Positions 1 through 12,611 are shown, numbered from the stretch's first letter. The stretch: 64,000 bases of DNA from Prosopocoilus inquinatus (GCA_036172665.1 CM069876.1:35495001-35559000), one strand, 5' to 3'. The notes: generated from the letters alone by a model not told the origin. Numbers and translations are program-made.

Positions 1-226
1 TTGCTGCATTGAAGATAGAATGCGATATCGGTGGGCGTGTTCTAACCGAGAGGAAGGCGAAGTTGACATTCATATCTTTCTCACACATTTCAGCAGTTCC
101 AAACAAGTGGTCCATCCGAAATTCTTTGGCTATGATACGGTAGCCACCAAATAATACCGGCAGAAGATAGCATTTCGTGTATTTACACTGAGGCTTTTTA
201 TTTGCACACAGTAAAAGAACACCCTG
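1..226. mobile_element. 3' part of a ~930 bp TIR element (copy A)
   Basis: This is the terminal ~226 bp of an element family seen complete at 21313-22246 and 48387-49312. It ends in the inverted terminus GCACACAGTAAAAGAACACC CTG followed by a TA at 227-228. The rest lies outside the window. The termini and TA flank suit a non-autonomous Tc1/mariner-type (TA-inserting) element. The superfamily assignment is inference because no transposase is encoded. Confidence 0.75.
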
Positions 227-228
227 TA

Positions 229-2153
229 TTATAGGAAGTGCTGTTTGAAATAAAATAGTTGCATCCTATACCACTGTTTTGATTCATTCTGTATAGATGA
301 AAATAAGTTTATGATGTAGACCTCTGAAGTTTTAAACAAAAATGTCTTGAATCTTCTTTTGTATGTTCAATAGTTATTGAGGTATTGCATGTGAACGCAC
401 TGTCGGACAGCCTATACAAGTTTTTTTTTTTTTTTTTTTTAAATTAAATCTATTACAGTTGATATTTCAAACAATATTATTTATTTGTTTTTTCTTTTTT
501 GTAAATTTAAATAGTTGTTTAATATTACGATTTTCTGTCAGCAGGTTTCTTATTAAATACAAAACGAAATACAAATTAATTAAAAAGTTGTAATAAATTT
601 ATGTAATGGATACCGAACATGTTACTAACGAAGCTTACGAAGACCTTGTATTCTGTGGTAATCCCACATTTAATTGTTAATTACTGTTGATGTTCTCTGA
701 CCCATTTGCGGACGCTTTTGAATTATTCCATAGCTTTGATTTACATCGCTCGTTAGCTTACATGCCTAAAATTGAGTTCTAGTTCGTAAAATAAATATAC
801 TTCACAAAAAAATATACTTTCCGTCCGACTTGAACTAGTTTAAAGGTCTCAAAGTCAATAAAGCTTTCGCTTCAGTTTTCAGCTTCGTCAGGAATGTGAA
901 AATGAAAGTGAGCTCGCGCAAGAAAATCTCGAATTCACAACAAGACCTCCTTCCACATGCAGGAATGTTGAATTTCTTCGGCGCTTTCATCTCTTCTCAA
1001 GTAAACCGCAGGAACATTTTAAATATCAAACTTATTTAAAGCTTTAAATAAACTCGTCGGCTGCGGCGGCGGCGGGAATCTGGTGTATTATTAAAACTTG
1101 GCTCTTCTGAAAGACAAACATCCATTTAATAAATTAATCCTTCGAAGTGTTGCAGGAGATAAGTGATAAAGTAAACAGAATCGGACGAAGTTTTTCCGTT
1201 TTTCATTTAATTTTTTTTTTATTATTATTAAAGTATACAGGCTTTTGTGTGTTTACGTTTTTCGGAAACTTCGCCTTAAAAATTTGCAATTTGTTTATCT
1301 TCCAAGTTTAATTAGGTTTCCCAATCGATCTGAAAGCGCTCGGAAAATTAATTAATAAAAAACTTCGATAAGTAAACACGTCCCTTGTATTTCTCAATTA
1401 TAATAATTGTTATTTTTTTTTGAAAGCACACAATCACTATATTAATAAGCACGAAACTAATAAGAGTTTAAATATAGCTTCGCCGTGGCGAAATCCTCTT
1501 AGGGAAATTAAAAATTCGAAATATGCAAAGCAAGGCGTAGCTTCTGAATCATAATTTTCCTCGAAAATTCTTGCAAATTTACACAAACAATTTCTTTTAA
1601 AAATATTTACCAGCTTAATAGGATTCCACGGAATTTGAGTAATGGATAAGATTCGAATCCCATTTTTTATATAAAGTTCATAATTCAGCAGCGCGCGTAT
1701 GGAACCTTGAAAAATTGATGCTTACAAACTAAAAAAAATAATTAATTGCGAAAGCTCTCGTGAATAAAATATGTACCGGTAATTACGTTATCGTGTTGCT
1801 AAAGTGAGATGTTTAGTTTACTTTCTTTGAAGACAGGAAATTTGAAAGTACTTCCGAGCTCCTGACCTACATTGAATGTGTTCTCCTTGGGGGGATACCT
1901 ATTTAAAAAGTTACTGAACGGGTGGAAACCGCTCGAAAGATTAATTACTTTATTCATATTAATCGTTGTAAGCTAAAGATTCAAAGATTAAATTATTTCG
2001 ACATAAGAAAATCGCATCGAAGTACCGAATTCACCCAATCTGGCAACCCTGCTTCTTGCTGCACCTATTTCATCGGATTTTACTGCGATAAGAACATCGT
2101 ATTCGTTGCTGGAATAATTCAAATCATAAAACATCAAATGATTTCACGCTTTG
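229..2153. other. AT-rich stretch without recognisable gene
   Basis: No coding region could be supported. It holds a 20 bp poly-T run near 421-440, scattered A/T homopolymers and one hammerhead-like stem-loop motif at 865-891 (separate entry). The open frame at 1922-2191 runs into the repeat family beginning at 2154 and has no recognisable domain. Confidence 0.5.
865..891 (-). other. Hammerhead-core-like stem-loop motif
   Basis: On the minus strand the segment reads CTGACGA, a weak GCT/AGC stem, then GCGAAAG. This matches the CUGANGA...GAA core order of hammerhead ribozymes, with one extra A after the first block. The same pattern recurs at 8547, 26977, 49704 and 61873. Self-cleavage is not established, and stem III and the cleavage triplet were not resolved. 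Confidence 0.3.
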
Positions 2154-2726
2154 CATTCGTTTTAAAATACTCCGGCCATAAAATAACATAAAATAATCGA
2201 TCCACCCACACTGAAATGAATAATATCGTTCGGAGATTTTATTTTTAGATAGGATTACCTCATCTTTTGTAAACGATTGCAAGCGCATTTCATCTGTTTC
2301 AGGAGAACCGTTCGAAATTATTATTCTGTGCGTTTGGGTAGTCATAAAAAAATCCACCAAGCGTCTTTTTTGCTAGACTAGTCTATGTGAATCATAATTT
2401 TTCGCTTGTTGTTATTTCAACGGAGAGATTAAAATTGCGTTCCCTCCTGACCTTTGACGTGATTGTATTTTCTTGACGTCATCTGAAATGCGGTTGGTTC
2501 CTGCTAATGTCACGATGATTCCAATTCGTGCAAATCCTTCCTTCGAACGGCTAATTTTGCCTTACTAACTTGCAACGCGCTTGAAGCAAGTGAGCCAGTC
2601 GTTTGACGATATCCCTAGCACCTAGTGGTGTTGTTTGTGGGGCGCACTACCCCATTTTCGCGTCGTGGTGTCATCCTACACCTCTTGCTATCATACCTAT
2701 CTTGTTATTACGACTCGGCAACTTTA
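2154..2726 (+). repeat. 573 bp dispersed repeat, tandem unit 1
   Basis: The unit starts at CATTCGTTTTAAAATACTCC and is repeated immediately downstream at 2727 with clear but imperfect identity. Reverse-strand relatives occur at about 12590-13137 and 36620-36905, so this is a dispersed family and not only a local duplication. No terminal inverted repeats or transposase were seen. The family is unknown to me. Confidence 0.8.
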
Positions 2727-3280
2727 CATTCGTTTTAAAATACTCCAGTCATAAAATAATACAGAATTATCGATCCACCGACACTCAAATAAATAATATC
2801 GTTCGGAGATTTTATTTTTGGATAGGATTGCATCATCTTTTGTAAACGTTTGCAAGCGCATTTCATCTGTTTCAGGGGAACCGTTCGAAATTATTATTCT
2901 GTGCGTTTAGGTAGTCATAAAAATATCCACCAAGCGTCTTTTTTTGCTAGACTAGTCTATGTGAGTCACAATTTTTTGCGAGTCGTTATTTCAACGGTGA
3001 GATTAAAATTGCGTTCCCTCCTGACCTTTGACGTGATTGGATTTTCTTGACGTCATCTGAAATGCGGTTGGTTCCTGCTAATGTCAGAATGCTTCCAATT
3101 CGTGCAAGCGCTTCCTTCGAACGGCTAATTTTGCCTAATTAATTTGCAACGTGCTTGGAGCAAGTGAGTTGGTCGTTTGGCGATATCCCTAGCACCTAGT
3201 GGTGTTGTTTGTGGGGCGCGCTGTGTCATCCCACACCTCTTGCTATCATATCTATCTTGTTATTGCGACTTGGCAACTTT
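2727..3280 (+). repeat. 573 bp dispersed repeat, tandem unit 2
   Basis: This is the second tandem unit, 554 bp. It aligns with 2154-2726 along its whole length but lacks about 20 bp present in unit 1 around the GGGGCGC block. The small open frames seen in both units are not conserved as protein and are not called as genes. Confidence 0.8.
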
Positions 3281-5617
3281 GTATTTAATTAGATGTTCAT
3301 CAAATTTTGTAATAAATTTCAACTGCACATAAAAAGAAAAGCGCAGTTTCTCAGAATGCACGTAATTAAATTGCAAAGTAGTTACGTTTTTAATGGCGAG
3401 GAGAGCTTCTTTCAAAGAAATCAACGACGAGTGCTAGTTAATATGTAAATGAAAACATTTCTCGAAGATATTCGCCTGATGACAGAACGAGTATTTCTAT
3501 GCGAAGAAAAAAAAATTGCTGTAAATTAATGAATTCTACTCAACTTCCTAGGGGTCACGTAAATATTAGGTTAGTCATCGCGTGTCGGCCGCTGCTTTTA
3601 TTTCGAATTTTTCAACGGAAGCTTTTAATCGTAATTAATACCAGGCGAGCGCTATTTAGTATCCCGGAAGTTCGACCCTTTCTTTCTTTGGACGTCCTGG
3701 CGTTGTCTGCGAACTTGAAAAGCACCGTCGCGTTTTACCTTTTTGGGCTTTGTGTGTTTTCGTTTTTCTTTTGCCTGCAAAATGCGCTTGTTGGACAGAC
3801 GCCGGCCTTTGTTATCATGCAACAACGTCCTCGTCCTCGTCGAAGAGCAAAAGAATTTCGCCGAGGTAATTTAGCGGAAACCGACGCGCGCGGGAAATTA
3901 TGCAAAAATTTCGTACGCCGGCGAAGAGTGATTTTATTTTGAAAAGTAGGTGCATCAAGAACGTACTATATTTACTATATTAAAATTCTGTTTAAAGCTC
4001 GAGCTTTAGTTTTTAGCCTCATCTGTTGTTTTATTCTTGCAGACAGCATGCAAAGAATAGGTTTTTTTTTTTTGTTGAATAAATGAGGTATTACATAAAA
4101 CAAAACTGCTTTTCTAGCAAATAACAACGTCAAATTTCAACTTTACGATTCTGCATTTAACATTGTACTTTCATGTTTAATATCTCTCTGTGGTGCGGAT
4201 GCAACTTTATGAATTCAGTTCTACGTCCTGGTTTTATCCTGTTATGTTCACTTACATAAATAGATAAGAGATTTTGTGCTAAAATTTTCTTACGTCGGTC
4301 ATATACAGTGGAACCTCAGTTACAGAAACAGTTTTTGTCTGAAGTCCCGTCTGCGCTTCAATGTTCCGTGAATGTGTATTGTGGTAGTTATTAAAAGAAA
4401 GTAATAAACTGTTCGCCTGTAGAGGACACGCTTTAGATTCGTTAAAAATCCAATTTTGCACAGTGTTTGTGGATCTAAAGAAGAACGAATGGAGAGTTTA
4501 GACACAAAAAAAGCAGAGAAAAAATGAGAGTAAAAGAAGATCTTGTTAATAAGAAATTAATAATGATATAGATGTTTAAAAGAGAAGATGATGAACGAAT
4601 CAAATCCGATGCTGTGGATCAAAAAAGGAAGGAGAAGTTGTTACTGTTTAATTCCCTGGTTACTTTCAGCAGCATGCGTGGTATGGTTTTGCTGTTGATA
4701 GATGGTCACATTGTTTTTCCCGCTTGGCACCTTTTGATATCACACTTTCTATTAGACACGTAGGTCACGTTATTTAATACCGCCTTCTGATTGGCAAACA
4801 TCTTGTCCGTTTGGAGCATTGGCCTTCGGCGACCAGGTTTGTTACTTTGCATTTCGTCAACACGACGAACAGACGTTATGAACATTTTTCTCGTGAATTG
4901 TTGGTATTTAGATCAAAATTCAAATTGACAACAGTATTTACTGGAAATATTTGCACCTTTTGATTCATTTGACGTGTTATTAGCAAATTTTACCGAACGG
5001 ATTGTCCGTTTCTCCGACAAATAGAAACGCAATTAGGAACGCCATTAGAGTGATCCATGTTTACATTCGATTTCTTTGTTTCAACAGAGGAATTCACTTT
5101 TTATTTTCGCCTTCCGTTTCTTCGTCCACCTGTTTCGATGGCGAATACGCTTCCAAATATTCAACGGTAGTCGCTGGTGGGTGTCACTCAGCAACACCGT
5201 GGAACACCTTGGAGGACGGTTCCGCAGTGTGAATTTTGATCAGCCAGAGTCTATCCTCCTTGCACCCTAGAACTTTTATCCAAGCCTGATACACCTTCTG
5301 AATTACTAGCTCAGGACAGCTGATTGTCTTCCTCAGCGCTAATTTGCAACCTTTTCGTAAATTTAACGGAAGACAACGTAACTTCATTCAGGTGGTAGCA
5401 AAGTATTCCCCAACTCGGTCTTGACATATTTTTAAATAAATTCCTAATTCTTAAGTTATAAAATCAGGAAAGGTACACGGTAAAAATTTGGCAAGTACAG
5501 TGTGCAAGTTACAATAGTACAACAAAATAGAAAATTACAATAATAAAATGATACTTATCAGAATCAAATATGGAGTGTAGCTAAAATATAGACGTATTCG
5601 ACATATTAAAATGTACA
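3281..5617. other. No recognisable gene; one lone pogo/Tigger-like end
   Basis: The longest open frame here (3499-3942, 147 codons) has no recognisable domain and biased Arg/Phe/Leu composition, so it is not called. At 4304-4322 the sequence TA-CAGTGGAACCTCAGTTAC resembles the terminus of pogo/Tigger-type elements, but no inverted mate was found. The rest is AT-rich with no structure seen. Confidence 0.4.
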
Positions 5618-5619
5618 TA

Positions 5620-6171
5620 CAGGGTGCATAGGAAATTCCAAGTTAACTTAAAGGTGCTCGAATATTAGCTTCCCTAATTATTGTACAGCAAAATTCCATT
5701 TAGGTTTCTTAAAGTGCTCCTCAAGGTGAATCTGTCCGTGGAGTTTGAGAATTTTTCATTCGCTCAGTTTCAAGATATTTATAAAAGATCAATAACCATA
5801 CTCAATTTATACCAAACTATCAGTACGGTCTTTATCAAAAATATTAAAATAAATTACTGGAAAAGCCTTTTCTATCAGTCTTTTTTCAAAAACGAACTAG
5901 ATTTATTAATTATCTGTTCAGTTTTAACTATTATTGATTATGGCCGTGCTAATAGTTTGGTATAAATTGAATTTAGCTACAGAATCTTTTTTAAATATCT
6001 GAAAACTCAGCGTACGAAAAATTCTCAAACTTCACAGACAGATTCACCTTAAAGAGTACTTTAAAAAACCTAAATGGAATTTTGCCGTAAAATAATTAGG
6101 GGAGCCAATATCCGAGCACCTTTAAATTAACCTGGGATTTCCTATGTTGCGTTCCAAAATGCAGCACCCTG
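5620..6171. mobile_element. 552 bp long-TIR element, TA-flanked
   Basis: The two halves are imperfect inverted repeats over most of their length. Termini are CAGGGTGCATAGGAAATTCC on the left and its diverged complement ending GCAGCACCCTG on the right, with TA at 5618-5619 and 6172-6173. A truncated relative lies at 46725-47011. The element is non-autonomous: the open frame 5681-5965 simply crosses the arm. TA target and CAGGGTG end suggest the Tc1/mariner group (inference). Confidence 0.88.
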
Positions 6172-6179
6172 TATGCATA

Positions 6180-6600
6180 CAGTGACCGGCAGAAAGTTAG
6201 ACACATATGGGAAATCTTTTTATTATTGATTTATCATGCATCAGAGTTTAAATATCTTTCGTACAAAATACCTTTATTTTTGAAAATCCACGAAAGTATT
6301 ATTTGGAAAAATTGTTCATAATTATTAAGAGACTTCAAATATGAAATCATGGCTGTCTATGATCGATGAAAGGAAAAAGGCAACCGGAAACGTTAACAAT
6401 AAATAGAAGAAGGAAGGAGTTGATTAAAAGAGATGTTCAATCACTACGATCAGTAAATACAAAAATCTATAAGATGCATGAGGAACAGATAAGTCAATTG
6501 GATTTAGTATAAACCGCGGAAGTCCTAAGCCAAAAAGGACAGGCAAGAAGAAGGTCTTGTAAGCATTTTGGGAATTATGATGTCATTTGAAAATTACATA
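6180..6600 (+). pseudogene. Possible Tc1-like element relic (5' end)
   Basis: A TA followed by CAGTGACCGGCAGAAAGTTA sits seven bases after the previous element and resembles Tc1-like termini. Downstream, a stop-riddled frame near 6490-6560 reads like the short basic GRPR/AT-hook-type linker of Tc1 transposases (RGSPKPKRTGKKK). No right end was found. This is weakly supported and may be chance. Confidence 0.3.
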
Positions 6601-8174
6601 AAGCGAAAAAAGACGTTTACAAATGCCAACGTTCGTTTAGGTATGTTTACCCTTAAGTACAACTCGCATTTATCTATACAGACTTAACGATTATCCACGA
6701 GATTAGTGAATTAAAATTTTGAATAAAATTCCTCGAAACAGTTACTATAAAATTTTGTAGGTTAAGTTTCCAAATCCGTTTATCGAGTGAACATCTCAAT
6801 AACATAGGTTGACATGTTTTGGAAGAAATTCCATTTTCAATTCTTTAAGTCGAATCCCTGAACGTCGCCATTTCTAAACTAAACTACTAAATACTACTAA
6901 CCTATAAAATTTCGTGACTCGAGGCTTCTCTTTTGACGAATCTTACACAAAACTTAACGATTTTGCACAACCAATCAATCATCTTGCACGTCGTTGTTCG
7001 GCGAGTGAATAGTAAATGGAGTAAATATTGTTTTCGAATTCATCCACTTTTATATTAGCTTATGAAGACGGCATAAACAAACGAAGCACTTCTTAAGAGC
7101 TCGCTTATTATTTAAATAAGAGTTAACTTTAACTCCCAGTTTATAGCCATAACAGCAATTGCGTTCACAATTATTAGCATGGAAATAAACCAATAGTTAA
7201 AGCTAACTTACCTTTATAATACCTGACCTGAAGGTGTTAATATTTCATTCCGGAAGTGTGGGTTATATTATTTTAAATCCGTCAGGCTACGGTATACTGT
7301 TGCATAATAAACCGACTCGTGTGTCTAAATATATACCTTTTAATTATGTGTTTAATGGTTTGCTGCGTCGATAAGCTATTTTGAATGCCCGAGTGTCAAG
7401 GTTTTCGAATATTGGCGTACGCTGTGAACGCTTGGGAGTCGGTTTTACTGTGCGCAGTGATCGGCTGATGTCCTCCCTGGCGCCCTTAATATTGACATAA
7501 TCGTAAGGGCTTTACAAATTTTTTATTGCTTTTGCTTTTAGAAATATATATTTGTTTCAGCCACATCTTATCTTGGCCGCATTTTTTAAGTGTACTTATT
7601 GACACTTGATTTAACAGCGAAACTTTAGTAACTTTGTTATCTTGCAACGAAATGTAAGCTTCAACGCTGAAACTTTTCGCAAGCGACAGCAATTTCGCCG
7701 GCGGTAAATACCAAAGTACAAACAGTTATTATGAGAGTGCCTGACGGACGCAAGCCTTTGTACAAGCTAGCCACGTCCGAAACAATTAACGTAACTCCAG
7801 CTCGTCGGGGCTCTTCTAAAATTTCCCCGCCGGCGCTTTCCTGTGGAAGACGCGGCAACAATGTCCCGAACTATTCGGGGAATTTCGAAATTCATGTGCA
7901 TTTTATTGCCAATTTGTCCGGCGTACCGCGAACTTCCCTTGTAGTTTCAATTAAATTATAAAAGCGGGCTTCCCCGAAAATGATTAAACTTTTGACATAC
8001 TCCAGGGGGATTAACCTACTACAAGAAATGTGAAGAGTCATTCGTGGTGAAATTGTTTCGTAAATTTTACGAACAAAATTACTTTTTCCCCTTTTTATAT
8101 AATAATAATAAAATAATAATAGTATTAAATACTTGATACAAAACCCAGATACAGGAAAATATTAAATGTATGTA
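6601..8174. other. No recognisable gene
   Basis: The stretch is AT-rich with a slightly more GC- and CpG-rich patch at about 7670-7980. Overlapping short frames on both strands in that patch have no recognisable domain. Nothing else could be supported. Confidence 0.4.
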
Positions 8175-8442
8175 CAGAGTGTCCCAAACCTCTGGAAAAG
8201 TCCAAGAGTGCCTCTTTAAATTCATTTTATCAAGAAAAGGTCTTAACAAAAGTTGTGTAGTTTTTCATTCCGCATAATCTAAAATTATTTCAAATATACA
8301 GGTCGTTCATTTATTAAGTTACAGACCTAACTTATTATTTTTTTAAATGGAACACATACTACATACATATTTTACTACTACATATTTTATTGCAGTTTCG
8401 ATTAGCCCTTGAAGAGACGATAAAAATGATATAACATTATAC

Positions 8443-8765
8443 GGGATAAGTGAAAATGGCGTCCTGTTTTATTAATTTTGAAAAACGTGGTAACTTGAAC
8501 GGGCTTTTTAGGACAAAAAAGGATTCTAAATCATTCAGCTGACCAGTTTCGGTTTTATTTAAAACCTTCCTCAGAGTCTAAAAGGTATACAGTGAGAATC
8601 TATCAACTAACAATTAAAAAGAAGTATTACCTCTGATTAACACGAAACAATAAACTACAAACCATCGAACGATTTGGGGTGAGAGGAAGGTTTTAAATAA
8701 AACCGAAAATGGTCAGCTGAATGATTTTTTGTCCTAAAAAGCCCGATCAAGTTACCACGTTTTTC
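8443..8765. mobile_element. Fold-back element nested in the left TIR
   Basis: The insertion is bracketed by ATAACATTATAC at 8431-8442 and 8766-8777. The matching site in the right arm of the host element (around 10474-10485, reverse strand) has this sequence once, so the pre-insertion state is visible. Inside are ~85 bp inverted arms starting near 8480 and ending at 8765, GAAAAACGTGGTAACTTGA and complement. About 37 bp at the left lie outside the arms. A hammerhead-core-like motif lies in the left arm (8547-8574, minus). Confidence 0.85.
8547..8574 (-). other. Hammerhead-core-like stem-loop motif
   Basis: On the minus strand: CTGAGGA, then A, then GGTTTT / AAAACC hairpin, then GAAAC. All core letters of CUGANGA...GAAA are present, with one extra base before stem II. 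The copy in the other arm (about 8683-8708) is diverged in the first block. Confidence 0.35.
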
Positions 8766-10715
8766 ATAACATTATACTTACTTATTTTTAGTATTTACCG
8801 AGTTATTTTTAATTTTATGCAAAAAATGAGTCATGTTTGATCGTCTGCCAAATTGTCAATTTTAATGATACGACAATCAACCTCGGACCAAAATATTTCT
8901 AAATCCCTCTACTTTTACAATATTCATAATTTCTAAAAACCTAGCGACTATCAACAATACTGCGATTCAATTCGCGTATTGTAAAATTAGTCATTTTTTT
9001 CAAATGGTGTTCAATTCCTATATATTATAGTTTATTTGGATAATGCTTTCTACGAGCTTTCCAACCATATAATATTCTACGGTCTTAAGATTTATAGCTT
9101 GTGAGTTATTATCACTTCTTTGTCATCAACTTATGGAACGTCCTGTATAATATTTTCATTCGCCTCAGAATCATTTAAGATATTTATCCATACAGTATAT
9201 CCTACTTTTAGTGACTTAAATAAAAATAAATAAATAAAGTCAGGAACTGAACGGTTTTTTTCAAATAATTCCTATCATGTAAGAACATATTATGAATCGG
9301 TTGGATGATCGCTGGTTAGAACGTGGTAACGCTTTGCAGTGGTCTCCAAGGTAACCAGATTTGTCTCTCGACTTCTTTTATGGGCATATCAGCAAGCAAA
9401 TGAAAAAATATTCTCTTGTCATAATTTGTTTATAATCGTAGATACGTATTTCGACAGCCACGCCACAATCTTCATTTCTATTGGAGATTCAATGAGAATA
9501 TCCTCTGGCTCATGCCAACCAAAGAGTGTGCACGTGTGGATGATTGAAAATAGCAGCGTACCTGTCGAAATACGCGTAAAAAGATATAATCTAATAATAG
9601 TATGAAATAAATTTCAAAAAACTATTACTAAACTGTTTTCACCTGTACTACTCTTAATTTATGGGGATACGTACAGAAACAAGAGTATAAAGATGTACTC
9701 GGCACATGCAAAGAGAAGAAAATGCATGTTTAGCAATATGACAGAGTTTCTTTTAAATTTTTTTTAATAGTTTAAATTTTTATGATTTTTTAAACCTATT
9801 TGTGACTGGAGACATTTTGCTTTTCTTAGTTAATGTGTAAAAAATGTTAAGATTCAATTTTTTATATGTAGTTTCTAAATATTAGAATCTTTTTACAGTA
9901 CAAATAGATTCTTTCCATTCGTTTTCATAGTGTAATTGGAACTATCTAGTGAAAATCGTTCAATTCCTGTATTTATTCCATATTTTTTATTGTAACCGCT
10001 ATAACAATGATAAAGATATTTTTAATTTGAACAAAAATAAAGTGTTTGGATAAATATCTTGAATGATACTGCAGATAAAATATTTCTGAGACAAATAAAA
10101 ATATTATACAGAACGTTTCTTATTTGATTGTAGAGAAGTGATAATAACTCACAAGTTATCAGTCTTAAGACCATAAAATACGATATGGTTAGAAAGCTTG
10201 TAGAAAGCACTATCCAAATATACTATAATATACAGGATGTTCCATTTGAAAAAAATGACTAACTTGACAATACGCGAACTGAATCGTAGTATTGTTGATA
10301 GTCGCTAAGTTTTTGAAAATGATGAATATTGTAAAAGTAGAGAGATTTAGAAATATTTTGGTCCGAGGTTGATTGTCGTATCATTAAAATTGACAATTTG
10401 GCAGACGATCACACATGACCCATTTTTTGCATTAAATTAAAAATAACCCGGTAAATACTAAAAATAAGTAAGTATAATGTTATATCGTTTTTATCATCTC
10501 TCCAAGGGCTAGCCGAAACTGCAATAAAATATATAGTATTCCATTTAAAAAATAATAAGTTAGGTTTGTAACTTATTAAATGAACAACCTGTATATTTGA
10601 AAATAATTTTGTATTATACGGAATGAAAACCTACACAACTTTTGTTAAGACCTTTTCTTGATAAAATGTATATAAGAGGCATTCTTGGACTTTTCCAGAC
10701 GTGTGAGACACCCTG

Positions 10716-11640
10716 TATAGAGTGATATTTAAAATAAAGTTGCCTCCTTCTCTGAAGAGATGCGTTGGTTAATTAATATTAAATATTATAACTGTGAAAA
10801 TCAGCTTTCCATTTAGTTTCAATCATGTTCCTGTATATTTCCGTTTTTAAAATAAAAACTCCAATCGCAGTGATCTTTGACGTCTGACCATGGAAGTTTA
10901 TTTTGCAAGCCTTTTATTACCGCTGGTAATATAAAACAATTTTAGGGCCCGTTTGAACGATGAATAAATTAACACCAAGCACGTACTGAAAGACCTTGCC
11001 GCTAAATATTTAAAAACCAATAAAACACGGCGCGTTAAAACGTTCGTTTCGATGGTGGAATTTTAATGCAATTTTTGTTTAAACTGCTCGGCTTTATCAT
11101 TACTGCTTACAAATCTAGTATTAATGTTTTTATTTTTTTATAACAATACCATATAATTTGATTTTATTACACAATCAAAAAAGAAAAGTTATTGTTGAAT
11201 TATTTTGTACACGGTGTCCCAACGAATTGTGTCTCAATATAACTCCTCCAGAGGTGACCCAAAATGTAAATACCTGATTACCACTCGTATTTCGTAAAAT
11301 TATTTTTAACTATACAAAGTGTTTCATATACTAGTTGCGCATCGAGGAAATGGTTCTGAGTCAAACCCAATAATAGAATTTTATTTTGCATGAGTTTATT
11401 ACCGCTAATAATTAAAAATTAAATAAGAACGTGGTTCTTAAGGCCAGTTTAAACTATGAATAAATTAACGCTAACCGTGCATTGAAAGGTGCCCGCTAAA
11501 TATATAAAGACCAATAAAACGCGGCGTGTTATAAAATTGTTATAGGTTCGATGGTGAAATTTTGATACGCTTTTTATTTAAATAACTCGGCGTTTTTTTA
11601 AGTAAGTTTAATATTCCTATTTATGTTACACAGTTGGAAA
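10716..11640. repeat. Diverged direct duplication, ~490 bp period
   Basis: About 10890-11095 and 11380-11600 share an ordered series of blocks: TTTATTTTGCA, TTATTACCGCT, ATGAATAAATTAAC, GCTAAATAT, CCAATAAAAC and TCGATGGTG. Between and around them only AT-rich sequence is seen. The duplication is old, with indels. Lone CACGGTGTCCC and AAGTGTTTCA tracts near 11212 and 11318 look like decayed element ends. Confidence 0.6.
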
Positions 11641-11644
11641 CATT

Positions 11645-11867
11645 GGGGTCTATTCTGTAACATTGATATGGACTTGACATTGCTATGTTTCAAGCGACCT
11701 TGCAAAATTGGTATTCTGTAAATAGTTTGCAATCCGTTTTAAGTGTGATCTCGAGTTAATATGCATCTCTCTTCAATTTGCGGTCGGCAATTGACGTGAA
11801 ATGTTATGAAATCGTAATAAGTTCTCTTCAAATATTGAAGACCATATCAATGTTACAGAATAGCCCT
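11645..11867. mobile_element. 223 bp MITE with CTATTCTGTAACATTG ends
   Basis: The left end GGGGTCTATTCTGTAACATT and the right end (reverse strand) AGGGCTATTCTGTAACATTG form a ~26 bp terminal inverted repeat continuing into GATATGG. The end type is like PIF/Harbinger MITEs of insects, but no clean 3 bp TSD was identified, so the class is uncertain. Confidence 0.7.
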
Positions 11868-12006
11868 GAATGTTTTGTACTTGGTATCCCAAGATTTATG
11901 CATTTATCAACGATATCAAAAAACTATGTTGCAATATGTTTGAGCTGATCTAAAGCACAATTTTATTTCCTCTTTGCGTCGCCTCTACCACAATTAAAGC
12001 GGTGAC

Positions 12007-12036
12007 GTACAGTCATACTTTTTAGTAATGTCTCCC
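12007..12036 (+). repeat. Lone TIR of the TACAGTC family
   Basis: TACAGTCATACTTTTTAGTA followed by ATGTCTCCC matches the termini of the complete element at 22266-22576. No mate is present nearby. About 65 bp further on, CAGTGGCGTAGCTATAGGGG at 12101-12120 resembles another, hAT-like, element end without a mate. Confidence 0.55.
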
Positions 12037-12426
12037 TTTTAAACTGCGGTCTGATGCCTTCTGACAATAATAACATGTAGACAGGAAACAAACCAGCAAG
12101 CAGTGGCGTAGCTATAGGGGTTGCAGGGATTGCGAAGCAACCCGGCGCCAGAACGCCATGGGCACCTGTTCCTAAAACCAAAGGAAGAAACCAAAATAAT
12201 TATTAGCAAGCATAATTACAGTTTCGTATTTTCTTGATTTCTAAAAAAAGTCACAGGCGCAGAAAAGCAAAAACTTAATTCCAAGATTTCCGATAAGCGC
12301 ATATTTTCGATTGCATAATAATATGTAACTCTAAAATAAGAAGAGAAAAGAAATCTGGAAGAATTAAAATAAAAATTCAAAGCAACTGAAAAAACTAGAG
12401 AAATTCAAGCGTTAATTTCCCACGTG

Positions 12427-12606
12427 GCGCCATCTGGTAATCCGCGTCTTACGTTTGTAATTCACCGGAAAAGATTAAACAAAAAAACTGAAAACGCTAG
12501 GGTAATGAATGTTCAAAAACAACGTTCCCAAAAAACAACTTCTAATAAATTAATAAAATTTAAATGCAAAGCGAAAGAATTTCTTCTATTTGTGGCGCCA
12601 TCTGTT
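12427..12606 (+). repeat. Direct repeat GTGGCGCCATCTG
   Basis: GTGGCGCCATCTGGTAATCC at 12424-12443 and GTGGCGCCATCTGTTATCCT at 12592-12611 are followed by similar bases, giving a ~168 bp spacing. The core GCGCCATCT is the reverse complement of the GATGGCGC motif spaced ~160 bp in 25165-25780, so the two may be copies of one repeat family. Confidence 0.5.
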
Positions 12607-12611
12607 ATCCT

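Larger units (their letters stand above)
8175..10715. mobile_element. 2.54 kb long-TIR DNA element, TA-flanked
   Basis: Left and right arms are inverted copies over roughly 600-700 bp. Outer termini are CAGAGTGTCCCAAACC and, on the other side, GTGTGAGACACCCTG; TA flanks at 8173-8174 and 10716-10717. The arms reach in to about 9206 and 10040. The left arm contains a later 323 bp insertion (8443-8765). The ~830 bp centre encodes no recognisable transposase, so this is a non-autonomous element. Internal ACAGG..GTTC motifs in the arms hint that older termini are buried in them. Confidence 0.85.

Noticed and set aside
3499..3942. 147-codon open frame, longest non-repeat frame
   Set aside because: No recognisable domain, odd Arg-rich and Phe-rich composition, AT-rich surroundings and no splice or promoter context; chance frame is more likely.
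4304..4322. Complete pogo/Tigger element
   Set aside because: Only one terminus is seen; no inverted mate or transposase nearby.
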